NCBI RefSeq assembly: GCF_022809125.1
Contig: NZ_JALGBI010000001.1
Location: 1,798,001-1,862,000, forward strand
Reading direction: 5' to 3'
Source: Variovorax terrae
GTDB lineage: Bacteria; Pseudomonadota; Gammaproteobacteria; Burkholderiales; Burkholderiaceae_C
DNA length: 64,000 bases
The notes under the pieces are model-generated. The model saw only the letters and a program-made list of their open reading frames with translations. It was not told the DNA's origin and did no database searches. The position numbers were made by a program, and so were the translations under genes. Shown here piece after piece: positions 44,749-52,493 of the stretch (positions within the stretch are counted from its first letter, which is position 1; each line of letters begins with the position of its first letter).

Positions 44749-46980
44749 TCAGGCCCGCAGCGCCTGCAGCCGCGCGCCGCTGAACGGCACGCTGCGCAGG
44801 CGCACGCCGGTGGCGTCGAAGACGGCATTGGCCAGCGCGGCTGGCACGGGGCTGGAGGCCGCCTCGCCAGCGCCCAGCGGCGGCTGGTCGATGCGCTGGA
44901 TCAGTGCGATGTCCAGCCGCGGCACCTGCGGGAAGCGCAGCAGCGGGTAGCTGGACCAGTCCACGCTGGTGACGGCAGACTGGTCGAAGGTGGTTTCCTC
45001 ATAGAGCGTGCGTGACAGCGTCTGCAGCAGGTTGCCCTCGACCTGGGCGCGCACGGTGTCGGGGTTGATCATCAGGCCGCAGTCGTGGGCGCAGGCGATG
45101 CGCAGCACGCGGATCTCGCCGCTGCCGCGATCCACCTCGACCTCCATGCCCACGGCAACGAAGGTTTCGTTGTGCTTGTAGTGGATGTAGGCGATGCCGC
45201 GGCCCGTGGCCACTTTCGCGTCCTTGGGCGCCGGGTTGGGTGAAGGGCGGGGCGCCCAGTTCATGAGCGCGGCCGTGCGCTGCAGCACCTCGCGTCCGCG
45301 CGGGTTGGCCAGGTCACGCAGGCGAAACTGCAATGGGTCGGCGCCGGCCTTCGCGGCCAGTTCATCGGTGAAGCTCTCCACCGCGAAGCAGTTCGCCACC
45401 TTGCCCGGCGCGCGGATGTTGGACGGGCGCAGCGGCGCCGCGCCCAGCCAGTGCGCCGTCACGCGCACCGCATTGGCCGGGTAGGACGGATCGCCGTTCT
45501 GCGACACCAGGCCGGTGGACTGGCCCACGGGCTGCCGGATGCCCGCGGCCTGCGGGCCGAGCAGCGGAATCCATTCGAGGTTGGCGGTGGCGCGCGGCAC
45601 CCACATCTCGGTGTCCCAGGCGTCGATGCGGCCCTCGGGCGTGAGCGAGCCGCCGATCTTCAGCAACTGCGGCGGGCCTTTCGGATCCCAGCCGAGTTCG
45701 TCCTGGCGGCTCCACTGCACGCGCACCGGCTGGCCCACGGTCCGGGACAGCAGCGCGGCGTCGGCCGTGGCGTCGTCGTGCCCATTCATGCCGTAGCAGC
45801 CCGCGCCGTCGAGGTAGATCACGCGCACCTGCTCGCGCGGCAGGCCCAGCAGGGCCGAGGAAGAGGCCACCAGCCGGTGGCTGGCCTGCGAGGCGGTCCA
45901 CAGCGTGGCGCCGTCGGGCCGCACGTCGGCCACGGCGCAGGACGGCCCCATCGAGGCATGCGACTGGATCGGCCAGACGTAGGTGGCGCTCAAGGCATCG
46001 GGCGCCGTGGCCAGCGCCGCCAGGCGCGCGGCGTCGCCCTTGTTGACCAGGGTTTCCTCGGCCACGAAGGGGCCGCGCCGGGCCCAGTCGACCAGGGCGG
46101 TGTGGCCCACCAGCGGTGCGCTCTCGCTCCACTGCACTTTCAGCTCGCGCGCAGCGCGCATGGCGGCCCATTCGTCGGCCGCGACCACGCCCACGAAATC
46201 GATGATGCGCACCACGCGCACGCCGGGCAGATGCGCCACCGAGCTTTCATCAAGCGCCAACACCTTCGCACCTACCGCCGGCGGCCGGATCACGCGGCCA
46301 TGCAGCATGCCGGGCACGCGGTGGTCGTGCACATAGACATGACGGCCGGTGACCTTGGCCGGGATGTCCGGGCGCGGCAGCGGCTGGCCCACCAGCTTGT
46401 ATTGAGCTGGCGCGCGTAGCGGCGCCTTGGGGTTCATCTTGAGGTTCAGCGCACGCTCGCCGACCAGTTCACCGATGCCGAGTTGGCGGCCATCGGCGGC
46501 GCGTACCGCGCCATCGGCCAGTACCAGCCCGATGACGGGCTGCTGCAGGCGTTCGGCTGCCAGGGCCAGCAAGGCCTCGTGCGCGGTGGCCGCGGCCTGG
46601 CGCAGCTCCACGCCGCCGCGCATCACGCCGGTGCTGCCGGCCGTGGGGCCTTGGTTGGGGGTAAGCGCGCTGTCGCCCTCGATCAGCTCGATGCGGTCCA
46701 CGCCAATGCCCAGCTCTTCGCCCACCATCTGGCGCATCGCGATGCGGTGGCCGGTGCCGAGGTCCACCTTGCCCGAGTAAACGATGACCGTGCCGTCCCT
46801 TTTGATGGCGAGGAAGGAATCGACCGCGTCCAGCGCCAGCGAGCGCGCCGGCGCCGCGCCCTGGGCCCGGGCCATGGGCAGGCCGGCCAACGAGAAGCCG
46901 ACGACCAGCGCGCCGGCCTGGAGCAGCTCGCGCCGCGCCAGCAGGACCGTCGCCTCACGGGGGGAGTCAAGCGTCGGCAT
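44749..46980 (-). CDS. Molybdopterin-binding subunit of a xanthine dehydrogenase-family hydroxylase (IorB-like)
   Basis: This is the large catalytic subunit of a two-component molybdenum hydroxylase of the isoquinoline 1-oxidoreductase or aldehyde type. The 743 residues start with a Tat-like leader (ARRELLQAGALVVGFSLAGL), so the complex is probably exported. MQMVGEELGIG-like text (RQMVGEELGIGVDRIELIEG), GPTAGSTGVMRGGVELR and the C-terminal GAGEAASSPVPAALANAVFD are visible; the last carries the expected catalytic glutamate. It starts 2 bp after the iron-sulfur subunit. No cytochrome subunit or cofactor-insertion (XdhC/CoxI) gene is nearby. Substrate likely an aldehyde or N-heterocycle. Confidence 0.9.
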   Translation of the reverse strand: MPTLDSPREATVLLARRELLQAGALVVGFSLAGLPMARAQGAAPARSLALDAVDSFLAIKRDGTVIVYSGKVDLGTGHRIAMRQMVGEELGIGVDRIELIEGDSALTPNQGPTAGSTGVMRGGVELRQAAATAHEALLALAAERLQQPVIGLVLADGAVRAADGRQLGIGELVGERALNLKMNPKAPLRAPAQYKLVGQPLPRPDIPAKVTGRHVYVHDHRVPGMLHGRVIRPPAVGAKVLALDESSVAHLPGVRVVRIIDFVGVVAADEWAAMRAARELKVQWSESAPLVGHTALVDWARRGPFVAEETLVNKGDAARLAALATAPDALSATYVWPIQSHASMGPSCAVADVRPDGATLWTASQASHRLVASSSALLGLPREQVRVIYLDGAGCYGMNGHDDATADAALLSRTVGQPVRVQWSRQDELGWDPKGPPQLLKIGGSLTPEGRIDAWDTEMWVPRATANLEWIPLLGPQAAGIRQPVGQSTGLVSQNGDPSYPANAVRVTAHWLGAAPLRPSNIRAPGKVANCFAVESFTDELAAKAGADPLQFRLRDLANPRGREVLQRTAALMNWAPRPSPNPAPKDAKVATGRGIAYIHYKHNETFVAVGMEVEVDRGSGEIRVLRIACAHDCGLMINPDTVRAQVEGNLLQTLSRTLYEETTFDQSAVTSVDWSSYPLLRFPQVPRLDIALIQRIDQPPLGAGEAASSPVPAALANAVFDATGVRLRSVPFSGARLQALRA

Positions 46981-46982
46981 GG

Positions 46983-47453
46983 TCAGGCTCCCCGCGGGCC
47001 CGAGGCGCGTTCAACGGCCTTGAGCACCCGGTCGTGCGAACCGCAGCGGCACAGGTTGCCGGCCAGCGCGGCCTGGGCCTGCTCGCGTGTGGGCCTGGGC
47101 GTGGCCGCCAGCAGCGCCACGCAGCCCATCACCATGCCATTGGTGCAGTAGCCGCACTGCGCGGCCTGCTCGGCGATGAAGGCGGCCTGCACCGGATGCG
47201 GCTTCTCGGGCGAGCCCAGGCCTTCGGCCGTGGTGATGTGGCGGCCGGCGGCGGCCGACACCTTGAGCAGGCAGGAGCGCACGGGCTGGCCATCCACCAG
47301 CACCGTGCAGGCGCCGCATTGGCCGAGGCCGCAGCCGTACTTGGCGGCGTGCAGGCCCAGGGCGTTGCGCAGGGCATAGAGCAGGGGCATGTCGGCGTCC
47401 CAGGACTCGACAGTCCGGGGCGTGCCGTTGACGGTGAGCGGGTAGCTGGGCAT
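46983..47453 (-). CDS. 2Fe-2S subunit of the molybdenum hydroxylase (IorA/CoxS-like)
   Basis: The 156-residue electron-transfer subunit has the plant-type cluster ligands Cys41, Cys46, Cys49 and Cys61 (KYGCGLGQCGACTVL and RSCLLKV). The second cluster uses Cys100, Cys103, Cys135 and Cys137 (QCGYCTNGMVMGC and NLCRCGSH). I chose ATG 47453 because GAAGGGACAGCCC precedes it and it gives the family start SYPLTVNG; an upstream start 15 codons earlier is less likely. It is the first gene of the pair and lies back to back with the pilus operon on the same strand. Confidence 0.95.
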   Translation of the reverse strand: MPSYPLTVNGTPRTVESWDADMPLLYALRNALGLHAAKYGCGLGQCGACTVLVDGQPVRSCLLKVSAAAGRHITTAEGLGSPEKPHPVQAAFIAEQAAQCGYCTNGMVMGCVALLAATPRPTREQAQAALAGNLCRCGSHDRVLKAVERASGPRGA

Positions 47454-47555
47454 GGGCTGTCCCTTCGGCGCAAAGACAAGGCGGGCCGCAAGGGCCACCC
47501 CCGATCATCGGCCGCGCCCGTGCGGCTGGCAAGCGCGCCGAACCCTCGCCTGGGT

Positions 47556-48548
47556 TCAGTAGGTCAGCGTCACGATCACGGTGTCGGTGTAGAGGCCGCT
47601 GGGCACGTTCGACTGCACGGGCACGCGGCCGTACACCGTGCTCGTGGTCGGGTTGCTGTCACCCTGGCCGGTGCCGCTGACGGTGGTGCTGTTCAGCGTG
47701 TTGCCCCAGCGCTGGGTGCGCGCGGCATCGCGGTAGAGCTCGTAGCTCACGTAGTTGCCGGCGGCGCTGCGCATGCGCCGGGTGCTGCCAGTGGCGTTGC
47801 TGCCGTTGTTGAGGCCGAGCTGCCAGGCCGTGCCATTGGGGCAGCGCACCCGGATCGACGAGGTCTGGCTGGTGGCGCTGGCCAGCGTGCTGGCGCTGCC
47901 GAAGTCGAGGGCGCCGGCCAGCGAGATGCGGCAGTGGTTGGGCACGGTGGCCGAGAGGCCGAGGTAGAAGTCCTTGCTGCCGGTGTTGGCACCGCCGGTG
48001 CAGGTGGCGGGGTAGCCGCTGGTGCTCCAGGCCCAGTACAGCATGGAGCCGTTGACGTTGGCCCCGAAGCTGTAGGCGGCCGGCAGATCCTGCGCGGGCA
48101 CGCGGCCGTACAGCATCTGGGTGCTGTTGCTCATCTGCACGTAGCCGGCCGGCACTTGCAGCGTCCAGGTGTAGGCGGCGTAGCCGCCGCCGCTGGGCGG
48201 CGGGCCGATGATCTGGGTGCGTGCGGCGTCCGAGTACAGGTTGTAGGCCATCTGCGCACCGTTGTAGTTGGTCATCCAGCGCGGGTTGATGCCCGAGATG
48301 GGGCTGCCATCGCCCACGGTGGCGCACAGCCTGAAGTAGGTGGTATTGGCGGCGGACTGGCAGGTGTAGGGAATGGCCACCTGCGTGTCGGTGTTGGCGG
48401 TGGGACCGGTGGCGCCAAAGCTCACGCTGGCCGAGTTGGTCCAGCAGCTTTGGCCCCAGGCCGTGCCCGCACTGAAGAGCCCGCACACCGCGCCCAGCAG
48501 CGCGGCGGCCAGCCGGCGCCGCGGCATGAAAGGCAAGGGGCAGGTCAT
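47556..48548 (-). CDS. csuE: Spore-coat-U-domain pilus tip protein (CsuE-like)
   Basis: This is the last gene of a Csu-type chaperone-usher operon. The 330-residue secreted protein has a signal peptide ending GTAWG and two SCPU domains (about 33-175 and 190-330). The second ends in the donor/acceptor-strand pattern YTDTVIVTLTY shared with the major subunit. Two-domain CsuE proteins form the tip that sticks to hydrophobic surfaces. An ATG three codons before (48557) is possible, but ATG 48548 gives a TGATG overlap with the usher stop. Conserved cysteines near SCWTNSASVSFG and HCRISLAGALDFG occupy the usual disulfide positions. Confidence 0.85.
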   Translation of the reverse strand: MTCPLPFMPRRRLAAALLGAVCGLFSAGTAWGQSCWTNSASVSFGATGPTANTDTQVAIPYTCQSAANTTYFRLCATVGDGSPISGINPRWMTNYNGAQMAYNLYSDAARTQIIGPPPSGGGYAAYTWTLQVPAGYVQMSNSTQMLYGRVPAQDLPAAYSFGANVNGSMLYWAWSTSGYPATCTGGANTGSKDFYLGLSATVPNHCRISLAGALDFGSASTLASATSQTSSIRVRCPNGTAWQLGLNNGSNATGSTRRMRSAAGNYVSYELYRDAARTQRWGNTLNSTTVSGTGQGDSNPTTSTVYGRVPVQSNVPSGLYTDTVIVTLTY

Positions 48549-50950
48549 CAACGGCAAACCAGTTCTCCAAGGTCGAGCAGCCCCGAGGGGCTTTGCAGCG
48601 CCGGCAGCGTGGCGCGGCAGCGCCCGGCGGGCGTCTGCACCTGGATGGTAGCGCCGGGGGCAGGGTTCTCCAGGTAGACGATGCCGTCGTGCCCGACCAC
48701 CGTGAGGGGCGGGGTGCCGGCGGGCGCATCGCCGGGCCAGATGTCGCTGCCCACGGGCAGCGCCTGGCCGGCACCGTCCTTGAGCGTGAACTGCACCGCC
48801 AGCAGCCGGTGCAGTGGGAAATGCACCCGCGTGCCGCTGCGGCTGGCCGGCACGGCCTGCACGCGGGTGGTCTCGGCGATCACGTCCGGGTCGAGGCGCT
48901 CAGTGTCGATGCTCAGGCGGTTGCGCTGGTAGGCGGTGAGCTGGGTCACGAACAGCAGCCCGAGCCCGTCGGTGTGGCCGATCAGGCGGTTTTCCAGGCG
49001 CACCGGCACGTTCGGAATGCCGTAGGTGTCCACCAGCGCAAAGGCATCGTCCACGCGGCGCAGCGCGTGCGGCCCGCCGCCGCCCATCCACACCAGGCTG
49101 CCGCTGGTGCTGGCATAGCCGGTCGTGGCCATGGGAGAGCCGGCGGTGCGCCACTGGCTCACGCCGGCGGCCCACTGGCCGTAGCGCCCGAGCTGGCTGA
49201 TCTGCGCCAGGCCGCCTTCGGTGTCGCCCAGGCCGGCCTGCAAGCGCCAGCCCCAGCCGCCGGTGTCGCCGGGCAGCGAGCGGGCGGCCTCCAGCAGGGC
49301 GCCGTTGGCGCCGCGCCCGGCGTGGCCCGACGCCGCGACGCTGACGAAGGGCGCCAGCGGCATGCTCCAGCCCACATACAACATGGTGCCGTTCGCCGTG
49401 CTGTCGAAGTTGCGGTTGAGGCTGACGTTCAGCGAGGCATTGCCCGGCAGCAGGTACGACCAGCTCAGGCTGGCGATGCGCGCCGGGCCGGCCGCGGCCT
49501 GCTGCTGTTGGCGGATCAGTGCCAGGCCGAACTGCCCCCACACGCCACCGTTGATGCCGAGGTAGGCCGCATCGCTGGTGCGCGCAAGCACGGCGCCGTG
49601 CAGGCTGGCCACGTCGCGGAAGTCGGCGCTGCTGCGCAAGGTGGTGAACGAGACATTGAACTGCGGCGAGCTCCACTGGTAGCCGCCGCCCCATTGCAGG
49701 CCCGTGCGCGCGCCCGTGCCGTCGCTGGCGCGGCTGCCCGCCAGCGAGGCGCTCAGCACGCCGCCCTGCTGGCCGAGCCGCCACACACTGCCCAGGCCCG
49801 CCAGCTGCAGGCCGGTGGTGGCTTCGGCGTGCGCCTCCAGGGTCGTGCTGTCGCTCCAGCCATGGCGCAGCGACGCGCTGGCCATCAGGCTGCCGTCGTA
49901 GGCGGACGAGTGCAGGCCATAGTCGCGCCGCACCGCGCCCACGTCGAGCGACCAGTCCGACAGCCCGGCCTGTAGCAGCTGCGGCGTGCCGTACAGGTCG
50001 TAGCTGACCACGCGGCTCTGGCCCGTGATGTCGGTGATCACGAGCTGGGCCTGGCCCGTGCCATTGAGCGCTGGCGTGCTGGTGAGCTGGAACGGCCCGG
50101 GCGGCACCGGCTGGATGCTCTGCCGCATGCCGTTGATGAACAGGTCCACCGTGGACGGCAGCACGGCGCTGCCCTGGAACTGGGCCAGCGGCGTCGTGAT
50201 GCGGTAGGGCTGCAGCGCGAAGTTGCGCGCCAGATGCAGGCCGCCAAAGCGCAGGGAGCGCGACCAGCCAAGCGCGCCGGTGACCGCATCGCCCAGCCGC
50301 AGCGAGACCATGCTGTCGGAGAAGTCGCGCTGCCAGGCCGTGTCCAGCCGCACGCTGCCATCGCTGCCGGTGGCGTTGGTGCCGCTGCTGGCGCGGCTGA
50401 TCGCGGTGCTGCTCCACACGCCCGGGCCCAGGCCGAACAGGCGCAGCTCGGTCAGCGCGTTCAGGGTTCTCAGCCCGGTGCTCTGCTGGCCGTACAGGTC
50501 GTAGTTGAGCAGCAGGCCGGGCGCCGCGGGATCGGCGGCGGGCGGCGCGTTGGGCAGGGCGCTGAGCTGGGCCACCGGCCGGTCGAGCAGCTCCACCGGC
50601 GCCACCAGCGCGAGGCGCTGGCGCGGGTTGTCGAAGTTGACCTGCAGGCCCGGCACCTGGCCGAGCGCCACCGGCGCGGCGTCGGCCGGCCAGCGCAGCC
50701 CGAGTTCGCGCAGCGTGGCGGCGCTGGCCGTCAGCCGTCCATCGGGGCCGCGCACGAAACGCGCGAGCTGGTCGATGGGCTGGCCATTGAGCACCACTTC
50801 GAGAAACAGCTCTTCCCCGGGGGCGGCAGCCGCAGGCTGGGCGATGCAGGTCGAGGCGATCAGCAGGGCGCAGGCCGTACCGGTGCCAAGCCTGGCAACG
50901 TCAAGGGCGATCCGCGGCCAGCGGCAACACTTGCTCTTGCGGATCGTCAT
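48548..50950 (-). CDS. csuD: Outer-membrane usher of the Csu-type pilus
   Basis: The 800-residue usher guides pilus subunits through the outer membrane. It has a signal peptide ending PAAAA and an N-terminal periplasmic domain (LVNGQPIDQLARFV-like VVLNGQPIDQLARFVRG). The large beta barrel contains the plug domain region NGMRQSIQPVPPGPFQL and TGQAQLVITDITGQSRVVSY, and C-terminal domains follow (NRLSIDTERLDPDVI, VHFPLHRLLAVQFTLKDG). The size is normal for the Csu/archaic group. Its first 50 bp overlap the 3' end of the chaperone gene, which is a long overlap; a later start would damage the signal peptide. Confidence 0.9.
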   Translation of the reverse strand: MTIRKSKCCRWPRIALDVARLGTGTACALLIASTCIAQPAAAAPGEELFLEVVLNGQPIDQLARFVRGPDGRLTASAATLRELGLRWPADAAPVALGQVPGLQVNFDNPRQRLALVAPVELLDRPVAQLSALPNAPPAADPAAPGLLLNYDLYGQQSTGLRTLNALTELRLFGLGPGVWSSTAISRASSGTNATGSDGSVRLDTAWQRDFSDSMVSLRLGDAVTGALGWSRSLRFGGLHLARNFALQPYRITTPLAQFQGSAVLPSTVDLFINGMRQSIQPVPPGPFQLTSTPALNGTGQAQLVITDITGQSRVVSYDLYGTPQLLQAGLSDWSLDVGAVRRDYGLHSSAYDGSLMASASLRHGWSDSTTLEAHAEATTGLQLAGLGSVWRLGQQGGVLSASLAGSRASDGTGARTGLQWGGGYQWSSPQFNVSFTTLRSSADFRDVASLHGAVLARTSDAAYLGINGGVWGQFGLALIRQQQQAAAGPARIASLSWSYLLPGNASLNVSLNRNFDSTANGTMLYVGWSMPLAPFVSVAASGHAGRGANGALLEAARSLPGDTGGWGWRLQAGLGDTEGGLAQISQLGRYGQWAAGVSQWRTAGSPMATTGYASTSGSLVWMGGGGPHALRRVDDAFALVDTYGIPNVPVRLENRLIGHTDGLGLLFVTQLTAYQRNRLSIDTERLDPDVIAETTRVQAVPASRSGTRVHFPLHRLLAVQFTLKDGAGQALPVGSDIWPGDAPAGTPPLTVVGHDGIVYLENPAPGATIQVQTPAGRCRATLPALQSPSGLLDLGELVCR

Positions 50951-51734
50951 TGAGGCGGGCCTGGATCGTGCCCCGGCCTTCGCGCAGGGCCTGCGCCTGC
51001 GGCGCGGGCAGTTTCAGCGGCCACTGCATGCGTTGGCCGGGCAGCACGTAACCCAGCAGGCCGGTCGCCAGCGGCGTGCGCTGCCCGTCCGGGGCCAGGT
51101 AGCTCAACTGGCTGAGCTTGACGCGTTGCGCCCCCTCGTTGGCCACGCTCAGCTGCATATCGGCGCCAGTGCGCAGGCTGGCCTTCAGCGCCGAGAGTTC
51201 GGTGGGCTGCGTGCGCTCCAGCGTGGTCTTGGCGCCGGCCGGCAGCACGAACACGGGGATGGAGTAGCGCAGCAGGAATTTCAGCGCGCCGCTCGATCCG
51301 CCGGCGCTGCCGCTGTCGGGCGCATCCGGCGGCAGCTCGTCCACGATGAGGCGGTAGCTGCGCTCGCGCTCGGGCATGTCGCCCGCCAGGCGCACGATGC
51401 GCACCAGCTGGGTGGCGCCGGGCGCGATGTCCACGATGGGCGGGCTGGCAACCACGTCCCGCGTCGGCGTGAGCTGATCGCTCTGGTCGGCCTGGCTCCA
51501 TTGCAGCACGCGCACCTGGGCGCGCAGGGGCTGCGTGCCCGTGTTGCTCAGCTGCAGGTTCTGGCTGCGGTCGCGCGCGGGCAGCTCGACCAGGACCGGG
51601 GCGGCCTGCAGGCCGGCGGCCGAGGCGGGCAGCGGCAGCGCGGCAGCCGCCCAAACGAACAACAGCCACGCCCGGCGTGGCTGTTGAAGCAGGGAAATGA
51701 GCGCGTGCCAGGCCCGGTGGATCTGGACCATCAC
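50901..51734 (-). CDS. csuC: Periplasmic pilus chaperone of the Csu type
   Basis: The 277-residue PapD-like chaperone binds subunits in the periplasm and passes them to the usher. It has a signal peptide ending ASA, the G1-strand region APVLVELPARDRSQNLQLSN, and DIAPGATQLVRIVRL with RSYRLIVDELP, where the subunit C-terminus is anchored. The second domain is near SYLAPDGQRTPLATGLLGYV. It starts 10 bp after the major subunit gene; either of two adjacent ATGs (51734, 51731) may be used. The gene overlaps the usher by 50 bp. Confidence 0.88.
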   Translation of the reverse strand: MMVQIHRAWHALISLLQQPRRAWLLFVWAAAALPLPASAAGLQAAPVLVELPARDRSQNLQLSNTGTQPLRAQVRVLQWSQADQSDQLTPTRDVVASPPIVDIAPGATQLVRIVRLAGDMPERERSYRLIVDELPPDAPDSGSAGGSSGALKFLLRYSIPVFVLPAGAKTTLERTQPTELSALKASLRTGADMQLSVANEGAQRVKLSQLSYLAPDGQRTPLATGLLGYVLPGQRMQWPLKLPAPQAQALREGRGTIQARLNDDPQEQVLPLAADRP

Positions 51735-51744
51735 CGGCGCTGCA

Positions 51745-52242
51745 TCAGTACGTCAGGGTGGCGATCACCGTGTCGGTGTAGTTGCCGGCAGGTGCGCCGC
51801 CCACGTTGGGGACCAGGCCGTAGACGGTGTAGGTCTGGTTGGTGCCGGTGCCGCTGCCCGTCCTGGTGTCGGTGCCCACGGTGTTGCCCCAGGCCGTGGT
51901 GTGGCCGACGTCCTGGAACAGGCCGTAGGACACGTAGTTGCTGCCAACGGTCTTCATGCGGCGCGTCGTGGCGTTGTAGTTCAGGCCGTTGTCCAGGCCG
52001 ATGTTGTAGGCCGAGCCGTTCGTGCAGTTCACGGTGAGGACGCCGCCCACGGAGGACACGTTGGTGGCGGTGGAGATGGCGCTGCCGAAGTCCACGTCGG
52101 TGGGCGCGGCCGCATTGATGCTGCAGGCCGCCATGACGGTGATTTTCACGGTCATGTTCGCCGTGTCGGTGGCCGCATGGGCTCCGACCATGGCACCGGC
52201 AGCGACGGCAGACAGAAGGGTGGCGCGAAACAGCTGACGCAT
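51745..52242 (-). CDS. csuA/B: Major SCPU pilin (CsuA/B-like)
   Basis: The 165-residue secreted spore-coat-U-domain protein would form the pilus rod. The signal peptide (residues 1-24) ends GAHAATD. ACSINAAAPTDVDFGSA and YTDTVIATLTY at the C-terminus are typical. TTAGGAGCTTTC precedes ATG 52242, so the longer frame starting at 52290 is rejected. It is the first gene of the operon, which has only one short pilin before the chaperone; the well-known Acinetobacter operon has three. The AT-rich region upstream holds four inverted repeats and probably the promoter. Confidence 0.88.
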   Translation of the reverse strand: MRQLFRATLLSAVAAGAMVGAHAATDTANMTVKITVMAACSINAAAPTDVDFGSAISTATNVSSVGGVLTVNCTNGSAYNIGLDNGLNYNATTRRMKTVGSNYVSYGLFQDVGHTTAWGNTVGTDTRTGSGTGTNQTYTVYGLVPNVGGAPAGNYTDTVIATLTY

Positions 52243-52292
52243 GAAAGCTCCTAAATAAATGGTAAGAAAGTGTTGCAGGCAAATTTTCAAGG

Positions 52293-52315
52293 ATTTGTCG
52301 TCATTTGTGACAAAT
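52293..52315. promoter_or_regulatory. Dyad upstream of the pilus operon
   Basis: ATTTGTC and GACAAAT form 7-bp arms with a 9-bp spacer that itself contains ATTTGT. It lies about 50 bp before the major pilin start, in promoter range, and could bind a regulator. Confidence 0.5.
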
Positions 52316-52349
52316 TAGCCTGAAAGGTTTCGCCAACTAACGCACACTT

Positions 52350-52365
52350 CTCACATTTTTGTGAG
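52350..52365. repeat. Short perfect hairpin upstream of the pilus operon
   Basis: CTCACA and TGTGAG form a 6-bp stem around TTTT. It lies in the AT-rich intergenic region between the MATE and pilin genes. Confidence 0.5.
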
Positions 52366-52386
52366 GGTTTGCTTACAAAGTTGCCG

Positions 52387-52411
52387 AGTCAAGCCTAAAA
52401 CAGGCTTGACT
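52387..52411. repeat. Perfect 10-bp inverted repeat between MATE and pilin genes
   Basis: AGTCAAGCCT and AGGCTTGACT flank the loop AAAAC. It could terminate transcription from the MATE gene, but on that strand it is followed by CGGCAAC and not by a T-run, so a protein-binding role is equally possible. Confidence 0.55.
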
Positions 52412-52470
52412 TTCAATTTCGCGAATCCGGTTTTGTAACTTCTGCTTTCAATTGATTGTTGACTTTATTG

Positions 52471-52489
52471 GTTTTCAAGAGTTGAAAAC
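52471..52489. repeat. Inverted repeat just after the MATE gene stop
   Basis: GTTTTCAA and TTGAAAAC pair around GAG. It begins four bases after the MATE stop on the minus strand and probably stabilises or ends that transcript. Confidence 0.5.
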
Positions 52490-52493
52490 GGTT

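Noticed and set aside
47034..48677. 547-codon open frame opposite the molybdenum hydroxylase and csuE genes
   Set aside because: It crosses two unrelated genes and is Gly/Ala/Arg-rich with no recognisable domain.
48593..49975. 460-codon open frame opposite the usher gene
   Set aside because: It is an antisense shadow; the usher frame is complete and family-like.
52387..52411. Calling the 10-bp inverted repeat a firm rho-independent terminator
   Set aside because: No T-run follows on the strand of the MATE gene, so it is listed only as an inverted repeat.
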